From positions 1 to 64,000 of the forward strand of contig JAEYMI010000014.1 in the NCBI GenBank assembly GCA_023461275.1: a stretch of 64,000 nucleotides of DNA, written 5' to 3'. The position numbers and the translations under genes were made by a program. This stretch comes from Actinomycetes bacterium (GTDB lineage: Bacteria > Actinomycetota > Actinomycetes > Mycobacteriales > Mycobacteriaceae). Below, one piece after another: positions 42,082-50,626 of the stretch. The notes under the pieces are model-generated. The model worked only from the letters and a program-made list of their open reading frames with translations, ran no database searches and had not been told where the DNA came from. Position 1 is the first letter of the stretch. Each line of letters starts with the position of its first letter.

Positions 42082-43131
42082 CTACAAGTCGATCACGACG
42101 GGGGACAGTGGTTCTGAGCAGCAGAGCAGGATCTTGCCCTGCTCGATCTCGCGGGGGCGGATACCGCCCTGGTGGTTCATCACGACCTCGCCGGACAGTT
42201 TGCGGACCTTGCACGAACCGCACAGTCCGACACCGCACGACGACGGCAATGTGACGCCGGCCGCCGCGGCCGCGGCGAGGATGGTGCTGCCCGGCGCGAC
42301 GGTGACTCGCCGTGCGCGGCGGGCGAAGTCGACGGCGACGCTGGTCTCATGATCGTCGTCTTCGGGTACCGGCAGGGTGAAACCGAAACTCTCCTCGTGG
42401 ATGCGGCTCAGCGATGCGCCGGCGGCGACGAGCGCGGTCCGCACACCATTGCGGAATCGTCCGGGACCGCACAGGTAGACCTCGCGGTCGGCCAGATCGG
42501 GGCAGGCCCGCTCCAGCATCGGGCGATCCACCCGGCCGCGTTCACCCACCCAGTCGTCGTCGGATGTTGTTCTGGTGCAGGCGAACGCCACGGTGACACT
42601 CGGATGTGCGACGGCGATGTCCTCGAGTTCGGTACGGAACGGGATGTCGGCGGCGGTGCGCGCGGAGTGGATGAAGACGATGTCGGTGACCGCGGTGGCG
42701 TTGGTCGCCGAATCGGTCGCGGCCCGCAGCATCGACATCACCGGTGTGATGCCGCTACCGGCCGAGATGAACAGGTACTTCTCGGCTGTGGCGGTGGCAT
42801 AGCTGAACCGACCGAACGGCCCCGACGCCGAGACCACCATGCCCACCTCCAGGTGAGCATGCAACCAGTTCGAAACATGGCCACCGACAACACGTTTGAC
42901 CGTGATCGACAAGGTGTCGGGGCGGGTGGGAGGCGAGGAGATGCTGTAGCAGCGCTGCACCTCGCGGCCATCGATCACCAGGCTCACCGAGATGAACTGT
43001 CCGGCGCTGAACAGGAACACCGGCCGATGGTCCTCCGAACCGTGCGACATATCGCGGAAGGTGAACGTCGACATGTCGTGGGTGACGTCGGTGCGGTCGA
43101 CGCACAGCAGCAGATGATCGCCGGTGTTCAT
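42082..43131 (-). CDS. gbcB: Glycine betaine monooxygenase reductase component
   Basis: This 349-residue reductase combines a flavin domain (RCYSISSPPTRPDTLSITVK), an NAD domain (YLFISAGSGITPVMSMLRAA, EVYLCGPGRF) and a C-terminal [2Fe-2S] ferredoxin domain (SSCGVGLCGSCKVRKLSGEV, then ILLCC). It feeds electrons to the Rieske oxygenase GbcA, whose stop codon overlaps its start by one base (TGATG). The arrangement matches GbcB/BmoB of betaine-degrading bacteria. Compared with the KshB-like protein at 1796-2854 it has the same domain order but belongs to a different branch. Confidence 0.91.
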   Translation of the reverse strand: MNTGDHLLLCVDRTDVTHDMSTFTFRDMSHGSEDHRPVFLFSAGQFISVSLVIDGREVQRCYSISSPPTRPDTLSITVKRVVGGHVSNWLHAHLEVGMVVSASGPFGRFSYATATAEKYLFISAGSGITPVMSMLRAATDSATNATAVTDIVFIHSARTAADIPFRTELEDIAVAHPSVTVAFACTRTTSDDDWVGERGRVDRPMLERACPDLADREVYLCGPGRFRNGVRTALVAAGASLSRIHEESFGFTLPVPEDDDHETSVAVDFARRARRVTVAPGSTILAAAAAAGVTLPSSCGVGLCGSCKVRKLSGEVVMNHQGGIRPREIEQGKILLCCSEPLSPVVIDL

Positions 43132-44456
43132 CAGGCCGACTCGGGAATCGAATCATGATCGGGTAGGCCAAGATTGGTGCGCAGGGCGGTGATGTACCAG
43201 TTGATGAACGCCTCCACCTGGAACTCCGACGGCCCGTACGGCCCGGGTAGATACGCGGGGCTGCTGATGCCCTGGTGGGCCAGGGCGACGAGGTCGGCGT
43301 CCTGCTGGTTGGTGATCTCCCAGACCCCGGTGAGGCGGTCGAGGTCGTAGTCGACGCCCTCGACGGCATCTCGATGGACCAGCCAGGTGGTGCGTACCAG
43401 GGTCTGATCCGGTGCGACCGGGATGACCGAGAACAGGATGGCGTGGTCGCTGGTGACGTGCAGCCACATGTTCGGTTGCAGGTGCATCGACAGCCGGCCC
43501 AGTCGTCGCTCGTCGATGTCGGTGAGCAGCTTCCCGCAGGCCACCGTGCCGTCGAGGGTGAACGATTCCCCGGCGAGGTCCATCGCTTCCCGCTCGATAT
43601 GGAAACCGGTTGTGCGGGTGTCGAGTTGGGCGATGCGCGGGTAGGGGAGTCCGTGATGGTTCCAGGTCTCGATGAGCTCGGCGGTGGCCTGCCGGTACCG
43701 GTCGAAGACCGGGGCCAAGCGGCTGGGGATGGCGTCGGTGCTGCTGTACCCCCACGTCGGGAAGAAGACGTTGAGCAGTTCGGGATGGCCCGCGCAGTGG
43801 TAACACTCGCGGTTGTTCTCCATCACGAGCTTCCAGTTGCCGTTCTCGATGAGATCGGTTTGCTTGGCCACCTTGGCTTCTGCGAGTCGATGCGGCGCCA
43901 GGTAGGGCTCGACGATGGCCGCGACCTCGTCGATATCTGCGGGTGGCTCGGCGGCGAGGCAGATGAAGACCAGCCCGGCGATGCTGCGTGCGTGCACGGA
44001 AAGCAATGAATAGCAACGCTTGTCGAACCCCGGCGCCTGCGCATCGGCGAAGAGCAGTTTGCCGTCCATGCCGTAGGTCCACGAGTGGTAACTGCATACG
44101 ATGGTGCCGGTGGAGCCGGTCGATTCGGTGAGTAGCCGCGCGCCCCGATGCCGACAAACGTTGTGGAAGGCGCGAATCGAGCCGTCGTCGTGGCGGGCGA
44201 CGATCACCGAGCGGGTGCCGAAGGTGACGGTCACGTAATCACCGGGCTCGGCGATCTCGGCCTCGGTGGCCACGAAGATCCAGCGTTTGGCGAAGACCTC
44301 GTCGAGGTCACGGTCGAACCACTCCCGGTCGGTGTAGAACGTCGCCGGCAGGCTGTGGCCCACGTGGCGTTCGGTGATGAGCCGAATGGCTTCGGCGGGT
44401 GTCGCGTCGGGCGACGGGCGTGCGGCTGCTCCGCCCACGGTGAGGTGGGTGGTCAT
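43131..44456 (-). CDS. gbcA: Glycine betaine monooxygenase oxygenase component (Rieske)
   Basis: This 441-residue Rieske non-haem iron oxygenase demethylates glycine betaine to dimethylglycine and formaldehyde. The Rieske ligands are C101 and H103 (VCRHRGARLL) and C121 and H124 (CSYHSWTYGM). The iron site is in ENNRECYHCAGHPELLNVFF, with LHVTSDHAILFSVIPVAPDQ later. The family belongs to the choline/carnitine/betaine group. ATG 44456 begins MTTHLTVGG with AAAGG upstream; the longer frame upstream is rejected because it overlaps the operator region. It is the first gene of the 13-kb operon. Confidence 0.93.
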   Translation of the reverse strand: MTTHLTVGGAAARPSPDATPAEAIRLITERHVGHSLPATFYTDREWFDRDLDEVFAKRWIFVATEAEIAEPGDYVTVTFGTRSVIVARHDDGSIRAFHNVCRHRGARLLTESTGSTGTIVCSYHSWTYGMDGKLLFADAQAPGFDKRCYSLLSVHARSIAGLVFICLAAEPPADIDEVAAIVEPYLAPHRLAEAKVAKQTDLIENGNWKLVMENNRECYHCAGHPELLNVFFPTWGYSSTDAIPSRLAPVFDRYRQATAELIETWNHHGLPYPRIAQLDTRTTGFHIEREAMDLAGESFTLDGTVACGKLLTDIDERRLGRLSMHLQPNMWLHVTSDHAILFSVIPVAPDQTLVRTTWLVHRDAVEGVDYDLDRLTGVWEITNQQDADLVALAHQGISSPAYLPGPYGPSEFQVEAFINWYITALRTNLGLPDHDSIPESA

Positions 44457-44536
44457 CGGCGGTCGGGCCTTTCTCTGCCAGAAGTGGATGACGAGATGGG
44501 TGGATGACGAGAGGCGAGGAGGAGGTTCGGACTGGT

Positions 44537-44580
44537 GTTGCGCTCTGCGCAACGATGCGCACTGGATGCAACAACCAGTG
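44537..44580. promoter_or_regulatory. Two inverted repeats upstream of gbcA, operator candidates
   Basis: GTTGCGCTCTGCGCAAC at 44537-44553 is a perfect 7-3-7 palindrome. CACTGG (44560-44565) and CCAGTG (44575-44580) form a second inverted repeat around ATGCAACAA. They lie 81-124 bp upstream of gbcA in the only sizeable gap before the operon. The operon-encoded IclR protein is the likely ligand-responsive binder (inference). Confidence 0.62.
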
Positions 44581-44628
44581 TGTGGGGTGCGCGAAGCGGT
44601 GTCAAGCCGAGGATGCAAGGGGCGTTGG

Positions 44629-44681
44629 TCTCGAGTAGCGGCGGGCTCGCTGCGCTCGCTCGCGGCTACCCGACTAGCATT
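44629..44681. repeat. REP-like inverted-repeat element between rskA and gbcA
   Basis: From GTCTCGAGTAGCGGCGGGCT to CGCGGCTACCCGACTAGC the sequence folds into an imperfect hairpin, with the palindromic CGCTGCGCTCGCTCGCG at its centre. It resembles the TCTCGA-type intergenic elements at 11157-11271. It lies behind the rskA stop and may act as a transcription barrier. The rest of this 268-bp gap contains only the gbcA operator region. Confidence 0.62.
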
Positions 44682-44724
44682 TGGATGGCGGCCGGCACAG
44701 ACTGCTGGTCGAGTGCGCCGACGC

Positions 44725-45567
44725 TCAGCGCAGAGGCAGCGACGCGACGACCGGGCTGGTGGGCTGCGGCGAGCCACCGGGCGGTTCGACGGTGAAGGAC
44801 AACGCCGAGGCGTTGCCGACGTTGGGGATGACCGCGGTGGTCGACGGCGCGACGTCCTTGTCGGTCATGGTGCCGACCGAGGTCAAGCCGTCGGGAGTGG
44901 TCAGCCACATTTGATAGACGGTGCCCGGCTTGGGCGGAGGCACGTCGTTCATGACGAGCACGCCGGCGTTGGCGTTGTGTGAGTAGGTCACTGTCGCGGT
45001 ACCGGTCGCGACCGCGCCCGACGACGAGCGGACATCCTTGGCGGCGAAGACCTGATCGGCGGTGGGTGCGTTGGACGGCGACGTGCTGTTGGCGCCCACG
45101 AACCAGCCGATCGCACCGATCGCGACGGCGACGACAGCGGCCGCGATCGATGCGGTCAGGGTCAATCGTCGTCGACGATGCAGCGTGTGATCGACGGTCG
45201 CGTCGAGGAGTTGGGCGGGCGGCAACGAGGAGGCGTCGGCGCCGTCCGGCGGTTCGGACCGAATCCACGCCGACTCCGCTTGCGCGGCAGCCAGTATGCG
45301 CTCGCGGAGGGCAGCGGGCGGAGGTACCGCGGTGGCGGCGCTCACCGACGCCATCACCTCGCGGGCGGATCGCACCTCGGTGTCGAAGTCGAGCCGCACC
45401 TGTCGTGGGCCCTCGGCCACCGCGCGCTCGATGTCGCGAAATTCGTGGGGAGACAAGGCATTCAAGCCGACGATGGGCGCCATGCCGATGACGTCGTCGT
45501 CGGACAGGCCCCGGTTCGAAGCGTCACCGCCGGCGGTATTGCGGTCGGGGGTGTCCCAATCAGACAT
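44725..45567 (-). CDS. rskA: Anti-sigma-K factor
   Basis: This 280-residue membrane anti-sigma factor has a cytoplasmic anti-sigma part (about 20-130, IVGLNALSPHEFRDIERAVA as in RskA), an Arg-rich stop (HRRRRLTL), one membrane helix (about 135-155, ASIAAAVVAVAIGAIGWFVG) and a periplasmic RskA domain with AVATGTATVTYSHNANAGVL and PGTVYQMWLTTPDG. It binds SigK until proteolysed. It overlaps the sigK stop by eight bases and closes the operon, the same order as Rv0444c-Rv0445c. Confidence 0.92.
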   Translation of the reverse strand: MSDWDTPDRNTAGGDASNRGLSDDDVIGMAPIVGLNALSPHEFRDIERAVAEGPRQVRLDFDTEVRSAREVMASVSAATAVPPPAALRERILAAAQAESAWIRSEPPDGADASSLPPAQLLDATVDHTLHRRRRLTLTASIAAAVVAVAIGAIGWFVGANSTSPSNAPTADQVFAAKDVRSSSGAVATGTATVTYSHNANAGVLVMNDVPPPKPGTVYQMWLTTPDGLTSVGTMTDKDVAPSTTAVIPNVGNASALSFTVEPPGGSPQPTSPVVASLPLR

Positions 45568-46132
45568 CGCGGTCCCCCAAACAGGTCCGCAGTCGTGCGA
45601 GACCGTCTCGGATACGCGACTTCACCGTCGGCAATGCGACCGAGAGCCGTTCGGCGACTTCACGATAGGTGAGGCCGTGGTAGTAGGCGAGATCGACGGA
45701 CTCGCGCTGGACGTCGCTCAACTGTCCAAGACATCCGATGACCGCTGCGCTGGTCTCCCGCCGCCCGGCCTCCTCGCTGACCGAGTCGAAGGTGGAGCTG
45801 TACTGTCCGACGCCGTAGGTGATGTCGCGTCGAGTCGATGCGGTCTCTGAACGAACCCGGTCGACGGCGCGGTGATGCGCCAGGGTGATCAACCAGGACA
45901 GCGGCGATCCGGACGCGGGATCGAAGTTGCTCGCCGACCGCCACACCTGGAGGTAGACCTCCTGGGTGGTCTCCTCGCTGTAGCCGGGGTCGCGCAGGAC
46001 CCGGAGCACCATGCCATACACCCGATCGCCGGTGCGATCGTAAAAGTCCGCGAAAGCCTGGGCGTCACCAGCGGCGATCTTCTCGAGCAACACCGCGAGG
46101 TCGGCCGTGCCCGTGTCAGGGCGAGTCGTCAC
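45560..46132 (-). CDS. sigK: RNA polymerase ECF sigma factor SigK
   Basis: This 190-residue ECF sigma factor (187 in M. tuberculosis) has region 2 with FADFYDRTGDRVYGMVLRVL and SEETTQEVYLQVWRSASNF, and region 4 with QRESVDLAYYHGLTYREVAE and ALPTVKSRIRDGLARLR. I chose the GTG at 46132 (AGGA seven bases upstream). An ATG at 46240 would add 36 residues whose codons have unusually low GC3 (~57%), and a good promoter (46161-46189) lies inside that stretch. The -35/-10 pairs CCATCC-16-CGAAT/C at 15745, 15819 and 50627 are its probable targets. Confidence 0.9.
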   Translation of the reverse strand: MTTRPDTGTADLAVLLEKIAAGDAQAFADFYDRTGDRVYGMVLRVLRDPGYSEETTQEVYLQVWRSASNFDPASGSPLSWLITLAHHRAVDRVRSETASTRRDITYGVGQYSSTFDSVSEEAGRRETSAAVIGCLGQLSDVQRESVDLAYYHGLTYREVAERLSVALPTVKSRIRDGLARLRTCLGDRDV

Positions 46133-46160
46133 ATGCAGTCCTGGGCGATCATCGAAAGTC

Positions 46161-46189
46161 AGCCTATCCCCCTGATCGACCGCCCTCAA
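46161..46189 (-). promoter_or_regulatory. Internal vegetative promoter candidate for sigK-rskA
   Basis: On the minus strand TTGAGG (46184-46189) and TAGGCT (46161-46166) are 17 bases apart, a good SigA-type match. Transcription would start near 46155, 23 bases before the GTG start. It would supply basal SigK and RskA independently of the SigK promoter at the head of the operon. Confidence 0.55.
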
Positions 46190-46239
46190 CCAGGCGGTTG
46201 GTGAGGCAGACGTTTCACGATCAAGCAGGGCCGGAGTCA

Positions 46240-47061
46240 TCACGCGCCTGCTCGGGTCGGCTTTCCCGGTGGCATCGGGATGAAGTACGACGTCCGCTTC
46301 TGATACTCGGGGTAGCCAGGCCGTTTGCTCATCGACTTCTCCAGCAGCCGTGCTCCGGTGGCGAAGACGAGGAAGTACGTCATGATCACCGGCGACAATA
46401 CGGTGAGTACACCCGGCCACACGCTGGCAGCGATCAGCCAGATGCCCCACCAGACCGCGGAATCGCCGAAGTAGTTGGGATGCCGGGTCCAGGCCCACAG
46501 GCCTCGGTCCATGATTTCGCCCTTGTTCGCCGGATCGGCCTTGAACGAGCGCAACTGGGCGTCGCCGACGGCCTCGAAGACGACACCGATCAGCCACAGC
46601 ACGATGCCGGCGACGAGCACGACGACGGCCAGGCCACTCGTGGGTCCGAGCACCGCCGACACCTGGATCGGCAGCGAGACGAACCACTGCGCGGCGCCCT
46701 GCGTGACGAAGATCTTGCGCAACACCACCAGCGTTCCGTCACCGCCGGACCGTTCGAGCATCTCGGTGTAGCGCGGGTCCTCGCCCTTACCTGCGGACTT
46801 CTGGTACATATGCCAGGTCAGGCGAAGACCCCAGATGGCGACCAGGACGAACAGCAGCCACCGTCGGAAACCGTCACCGCCGCCGACCAATGCGGCGATC
46901 AGCGCAACGCCGACGAAGCCGAGCCCCCAGATGATGTCGACGACATTGAATCGCCCGATTCGACGACCGATGAGGAACGTGACGCCCTGCAGCAGAACCA
47001 GCCACACCAACGTCGCCACGGTCACGACGCCGAAGCCGGACCAGCCCGATAGATCAGTCAT
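46240..47061 (-). CDS. DUF1295 membrane protein (Rv0446c-like)
   Basis: This 273-residue integral membrane protein has about seven helices and the DUF1295/steroid-5-alpha-reductase-like C-terminus: KGEIMDRGLWAWTRHPNYFG, DSAVWWGIWLIAA, and RPGYPEYQKRTSYFIPMPP. The conserved TRHPNYFG motif is that of the isoprenylcysteine methyltransferase/5-alpha-reductase fold. It is equivalent to Rv0446c of the mycobacterial sigK operon; its reaction is not known. The start overlaps the preceding cyclopropane synthase stop by ATGA. Confidence 0.9.
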   Translation of the reverse strand: MTDLSGWSGFGVVTVATLVWLVLLQGVTFLIGRRIGRFNVVDIIWGLGFVGVALIAALVGGGDGFRRWLLFVLVAIWGLRLTWHMYQKSAGKGEDPRYTEMLERSGGDGTLVVLRKIFVTQGAAQWFVSLPIQVSAVLGPTSGLAVVVLVAGIVLWLIGVVFEAVGDAQLRSFKADPANKGEIMDRGLWAWTRHPNYFGDSAVWWGIWLIAASVWPGVLTVLSPVIMTYFLVFATGARLLEKSMSKRPGYPEYQKRTSYFIPMPPGKPTRAGA

Positions 47062-48359
47062 GACGCCTCCTCACGCGAGAAGACCAGCTGATAGACGTCG
47101 AGGTAGCCCGCCCGGAACCCGGCCTCGGAGTAGGCCAGATAGAACTGCCACATCCGCATGAAGGTGGCGTCGAAACCCAAGGCCGACACCCGATCCCGAC
47201 GGGCGGTGAATCGTTCCCGCCACAGTCGCAGGGTCTCGGCGTAATGTCGGCCCATCGCGGTGGACTCGGAGAGTCGCAGCGACGTGTGTTTGCGGGTCAC
47301 CGCATCCAGAGCGGGAATGGACGTGAGCTGGCCGCCGGGGAAGATGTACTTGTGCACCCACGTGTAGGTGTTGCGCGACGCGGTCATCCGGGCGTGCGGC
47401 ATGGTGATCGCCTGGATGGCCACCCGGCCACCCGGTGCCAGCAGCTTGTCGATGGTGGAAAAGTAAGTGGGCCAGTACTTTTGGCCGACCGCCTCGATCA
47501 TCTCCACGGACACCACGGCGTCGTACTCGCCGTCGATCTGGCGGTAGTCGAGCAGATCGATCTGCACCCTGTCGGCGTAGCCGGCGTCTGCGACGCGACG
47601 AATCGCCATCTCGCGCTGTTCGGAGCTCAGCGTCACCGAGCGGACGGTCGCACCGCGTTCAGCGGCGCGCAAACACAGTTCGCCCCAACCGGTTCCGATC
47701 TCCAGCAACCGGGTGCCCGGGCCGACGCCGGCCAGGTCGAGCAGACGATCGACCTTGCGACGCTGCGCGTCGGCCAGCTGATCCCACGTGGTGTGTTCCG
47801 GGGACGAGTTGTCGAAGAGTGCGCTCGAGTAGGTCATCGTCTCGTCGAGAAAGGTGGCGAACAGATGATTGGAGAGGTCGTAGTGCCGGGCGATGTTCGA
47901 ACGTGTGTTGGTAGTGGTGTTCTCTTCGGCCGCAGGGTGTTTCGGCAAGACCAAGGCACGCAGCGTCTGCAACGGTCGCGGCACGAGCGTGGCCGCCCGT
48001 GCGGCGAACGGGGTCAGCACGCCGACGAGATCGTCGGTGGTCCAGTCGCCGGCCATGAAAGACTCGCCGAAGCCGATCAGACCACCACTGCCGACTCGAC
48101 GTGAGAACGCGATCGGCCGGCGCATGATCATCCGGGGTTGAACGCCGTCGCGGTGCAGACCGAGCAGCGATCCGTCCGGATACTCGACACGGACGTCGAC
48201 CTGACCGACGGCATGCCGGAACAGTCGCGCGGCGGCGGCTCCCCGGAGGCGCGCGATGGTGCCGGTGGGGACGGCGGCGATGTCGGGCCACCGTACGGCG
48301 GCTTCGGGATCGAGCCCGGCGTCGAGATCGGTCTTGCTGTTTCTCATCGGGGTACTCAT
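47058..48359 (-). CDS. ufaA1: Cyclopropane-fatty-acyl-phospholipid synthase family methyltransferase (UfaA1-like)
   Basis: This 433-residue SAM-dependent enzyme (UfaA1 of M. tuberculosis: 427) has an N-terminal lipid-binding region (GLIGFGESFMAGDWTTDDLV) and a methyltransferase domain with SNIARHYDLSNHLFATFLDE, the SAM loop LLEIGTGWGELCLRAAERG, and YWPTYFSTIDKLLAPGGRVA and HKYIFPGGQLTSI. UfaA1 transfers a methyl to oleate to form 10-methylenestearate, a precursor of tuberculostearic acid. I chose ATG 48359, which overlaps the DUF1365 stop by ATGA. It fits the SigK operon order Rv0446c-Rv0447c-Rv0448c. Confidence 0.92.
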   Translation of the reverse strand: MSTPMRNSKTDLDAGLDPEAAVRWPDIAAVPTGTIARLRGAAAARLFRHAVGQVDVRVEYPDGSLLGLHRDGVQPRMIMRRPIAFSRRVGSGGLIGFGESFMAGDWTTDDLVGVLTPFAARAATLVPRPLQTLRALVLPKHPAAEENTTTNTRSNIARHYDLSNHLFATFLDETMTYSSALFDNSSPEHTTWDQLADAQRRKVDRLLDLAGVGPGTRLLEIGTGWGELCLRAAERGATVRSVTLSSEQREMAIRRVADAGYADRVQIDLLDYRQIDGEYDAVVSVEMIEAVGQKYWPTYFSTIDKLLAPGGRVAIQAITMPHARMTASRNTYTWVHKYIFPGGQLTSIPALDAVTRKHTSLRLSESTAMGRHYAETLRLWRERFTARRDRVSALGFDATFMRMWQFYLAYSEAGFRAGYLDVYQLVFSREEAS

Positions 48360-49129
48360 GAACGTTCCTCCGAGACGGCGACTGTGGTGTGGACGTGATG
48401 TGCGGGTCGGTTGACGATCGGTAATTGCCTGAGCCACAGGGCGATGCCCTGGCGTCGGATGCGGGCGGCGACCGCCAGCGGAGCCAGGGGCGTGGTCAGT
48501 TGCAGGCGAAGCACGTTTCTCGGCGTCGCCGGGACGCTGTTTCCGGTGAGTGTCGCGACGAAGGGTGCGGTGTCGTTGCGTTCCAACGTGATCGAGGCGA
48601 ACACCCGGCCGTCGTCAGCGGGTTCGGGCACCCGGAGTCGGTAGATGCCGGACACGTCGTTGAACGGTGAAACGTAGAACTCCTTGGGCACCATGGCCGT
48701 TCCGGCCTCGGTGGTGGTCACCACGTAGCAGTGCCGTTCGCCGTAGGTGTTGTGAACCTCGGCGACCACGAGTGCGAGGCTTCCGTCGCGGTGATGACAC
48801 CAGAAGATGCTCAGCGGGTTGAAGACGTATCCGGCGACCCTCGGTGACAGAAGCGCGGTGACCCGACCGTCGGGAGGGGTGATGCCGGCATTCTCCAGGT
48901 GTGTAGTGAGCCGATCACGAAGTGACGCACCGGATGTCGGGGGTTCGGGGAAGTGATCGTCGGGCCGGAAACGAGCGAAGGGCCGCAGCGGGGCCGGCAG
49001 CCGGGGAAGGTCGTCGATGTCGATCAGCCACGACGCGCTGCGGTAGCTGAACGCGTGACGCAACGGATCGCGTCGTACATGGGTGATGGTGGTGCGGACC
49101 ACGCGGGGAGTATCTGCTGTGGTCGTCAT
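48356..49129 (-). CDS. DUF1365 family protein (Rv0448c-like)
   Basis: This 257-residue protein carries the DUF1365 pattern: HVRRDPLRHAFSYRSASWLI, RVTALLSPRVAGYVFNPLSI, the WCHHRDGSLALVVAEVHNTY core, and KEFYVSPFNDVSGIYRLRV. It is always found beside the flavoprotein and cyclopropane synthase and may act on the same lipid; the function is unknown. ATG 49129 overlaps the flavoprotein stop by ATGA. The frame stays open upstream only as the shadow of the flavoprotein gene, so that extension is rejected. Confidence 0.9.
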   Translation of the reverse strand: MTTTADTPRVVRTTITHVRRDPLRHAFSYRSASWLIDIDDLPRLPAPLRPFARFRPDDHFPEPPTSGASLRDRLTTHLENAGITPPDGRVTALLSPRVAGYVFNPLSIFWCHHRDGSLALVVAEVHNTYGERHCYVVTTTEAGTAMVPKEFYVSPFNDVSGIYRLRVPEPADDGRVFASITLERNDTAPFVATLTGNSVPATPRNVLRLQLTTPLAPLAVAARIRRQGIALWLRQLPIVNRPAHHVHTTVAVSEERS

Positions 49130-50619
49130 ACCGGCTCCTGGGCGACCGGCTTCTCTGGGATCGGCTCCTGGTGGACCGGCTCGTCGGCCACCGGGCCATT
49201 GAGGGCGGCGCCCCAGGTGACGCCGAGTGCCTGCGCGGCCCGCGCCCCCGACAGCGCGCCGTCCTCGTGGAAACCCCAGCCGTGGTAGGCGCCGGCGAAG
49301 GCGACCCGCTCGGTGTTGATGCGGGGCAGAAGTGATTGTGCCGCTACCGATTCCCGGGTGTAGACCGGATGCTCGTAGGTCATCTCGGCGATCACGGCCG
49401 CCGGGTCCACCAGATCGGTCCGCCCGACGGTCACCAGCATCCGGGGATGGTCGGTACTCAGTCGCATCAGCCGGGTGAGGTCGTAGGTGACCGCGACGCC
49501 GGAGCCGTCGAGTGAACCGCCGTCGGGTAAACCACTGCCGAGTCGACCGGTGGACTGCGGATCGGTGAGTTGTGGCCCGTCGGAACGGATCTGGTAGTTC
49601 CACGACGCCCAGGCGCGCCGGGCGTGTGGCATCAGCGACAGATCTGTGTGCAGCACAGCGGGTTTGGTCGAGTACGGGATGGCCCCGAGCACCCGCGATT
49701 GGAGGTCGGTCGGCGCGTCGAGCATTGACAACGCCTGATGGGGATGGGTGGCGATCACCACGGCGTCGAAGCTCTGGACGGACTCCGATCCGGATGTTCC
49801 GCCGTGTATGTCCACGCAGTGGATGTCGATTCCGCTGCCGGTGTCGACCACGCGGGCGACCGGGCTGGAAGTCAGAACGGTTCCGCCGTGGTCGCGGACG
49901 CGTTCGGCGATCGCGGCGACGTAGGTGGCCGAACCGCCGACGACGGTCCGCCACGTCGGTGAGCCGAAGACCGACAGCATGCCGTGGTGGTCGAGGAAGG
50001 TGAACAGGTAGCGCGCGGGGTAGGAAGCGGCGACGTCGGAGTCGCAGGACCAGACCGCGGCCACCAGTGGGAGCAGGAAGTTCTCTCGGAAGTAGTCCGA
50101 AAAGCGGTGCCGGGCAACAAAATCGGCGAGGGAAATGTCGGAATCCGACGAGTCGAGCAGGCGTCGGGCAGCGCGATGGAAACGCACCACCTCACCCAGC
50201 ATCACCAGGTAGCGACCGTGGGTGAGGGTTGTGACGGTGGGAAACAGGCCCGAGAAGCCCAACGCGCCGGCATATTCGAGGCCGGTGAGCTCCGAACGCA
50301 CCGACATCGACATGTCGGTGTCCTGAGTGGGCACCTTCAACTCGTCGAAGAGCCGGAGCAGCGTCGGGTAGGTGCGGTCGTTGTGGACGATGAATCCGGA
50401 GTCGACCGGCACGATCCGGCCGTCGGGCATGGGTACTTGATGGGTGTGTGCGTGTCCGCCGAGCCGGTCGTCGGCCTCGAAGATCCTCACCTCGGCGTGC
50501 GGGGTGAGGATGTGTGCCGCGGTCAGTCCGGCGACGCCGCTGCCGATGACGGCGATGCGCCGTCGGGCAGCCTGCTGGGCCGAACTCCACGAGACCGGAT
50601 CTGGATCTGACGTGGTCAT
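49126..50619 (-). CDS. FAD-dependent oxidoreductase (Rv0449c-like amine-oxidase fold)
   Basis: This 497-residue flavoprotein is the first gene of the SigK operon. It has RRIAVIGSGVAGLTAAHILT, an acid-binding strand with ADDRLGGHAHTHQVPMP, VDSGFIVHNDRTYPTLLRLF, the C-terminal segment VAFAGAYHGWGFHEDGALSG typical of this group, and a Pro/Glu-rich tail of HQEPIPEKPVAQEPV. It resembles Rv0449c and fatty-acid/lipid desaturase-type flavin enzymes linked to cyclopropane synthases. The SigK -10 element ends seven bases from the ATG, so the transcript would be leaderless or nearly so. Confidence 0.9.
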   Translation of the reverse strand: MTTSDPDPVSWSSAQQAARRRIAVIGSGVAGLTAAHILTPHAEVRIFEADDRLGGHAHTHQVPMPDGRIVPVDSGFIVHNDRTYPTLLRLFDELKVPTQDTDMSMSVRSELTGLEYAGALGFSGLFPTVTTLTHGRYLVMLGEVVRFHRAARRLLDSSDSDISLADFVARHRFSDYFRENFLLPLVAAVWSCDSDVAASYPARYLFTFLDHHGMLSVFGSPTWRTVVGGSATYVAAIAERVRDHGGTVLTSSPVARVVDTGSGIDIHCVDIHGGTSGSESVQSFDAVVIATHPHQALSMLDAPTDLQSRVLGAIPYSTKPAVLHTDLSLMPHARRAWASWNYQIRSDGPQLTDPQSTGRLGSGLPDGGSLDGSGVAVTYDLTRLMRLSTDHPRMLVTVGRTDLVDPAAVIAEMTYEHPVYTRESVAAQSLLPRINTERVAFAGAYHGWGFHEDGALSGARAAQALGVTWGAALNGPVADEPVHQEPIPEKPVAQEPV

Positions 50620-50626
50620 GACCGTT

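Noticed and set aside
44681..44695. Fourth SigK promoter (CCATCC on the minus strand near 44690)
   Set aside because: The sequence 16 bases downstream is GCCGC rather than CGAAT/C, and no gene starts there.
46133..46240. 36-residue N-terminal extension of SigK
   Set aside because: Low GC3, a promoter inside it, and the family length all favour the GTG at 46132.
48356..49954. 532-codon frame containing DUF1365
   Set aside because: Everything upstream of 49129 is the shadow of the flavoprotein gene; the family domain starts at MTTTADTPR.
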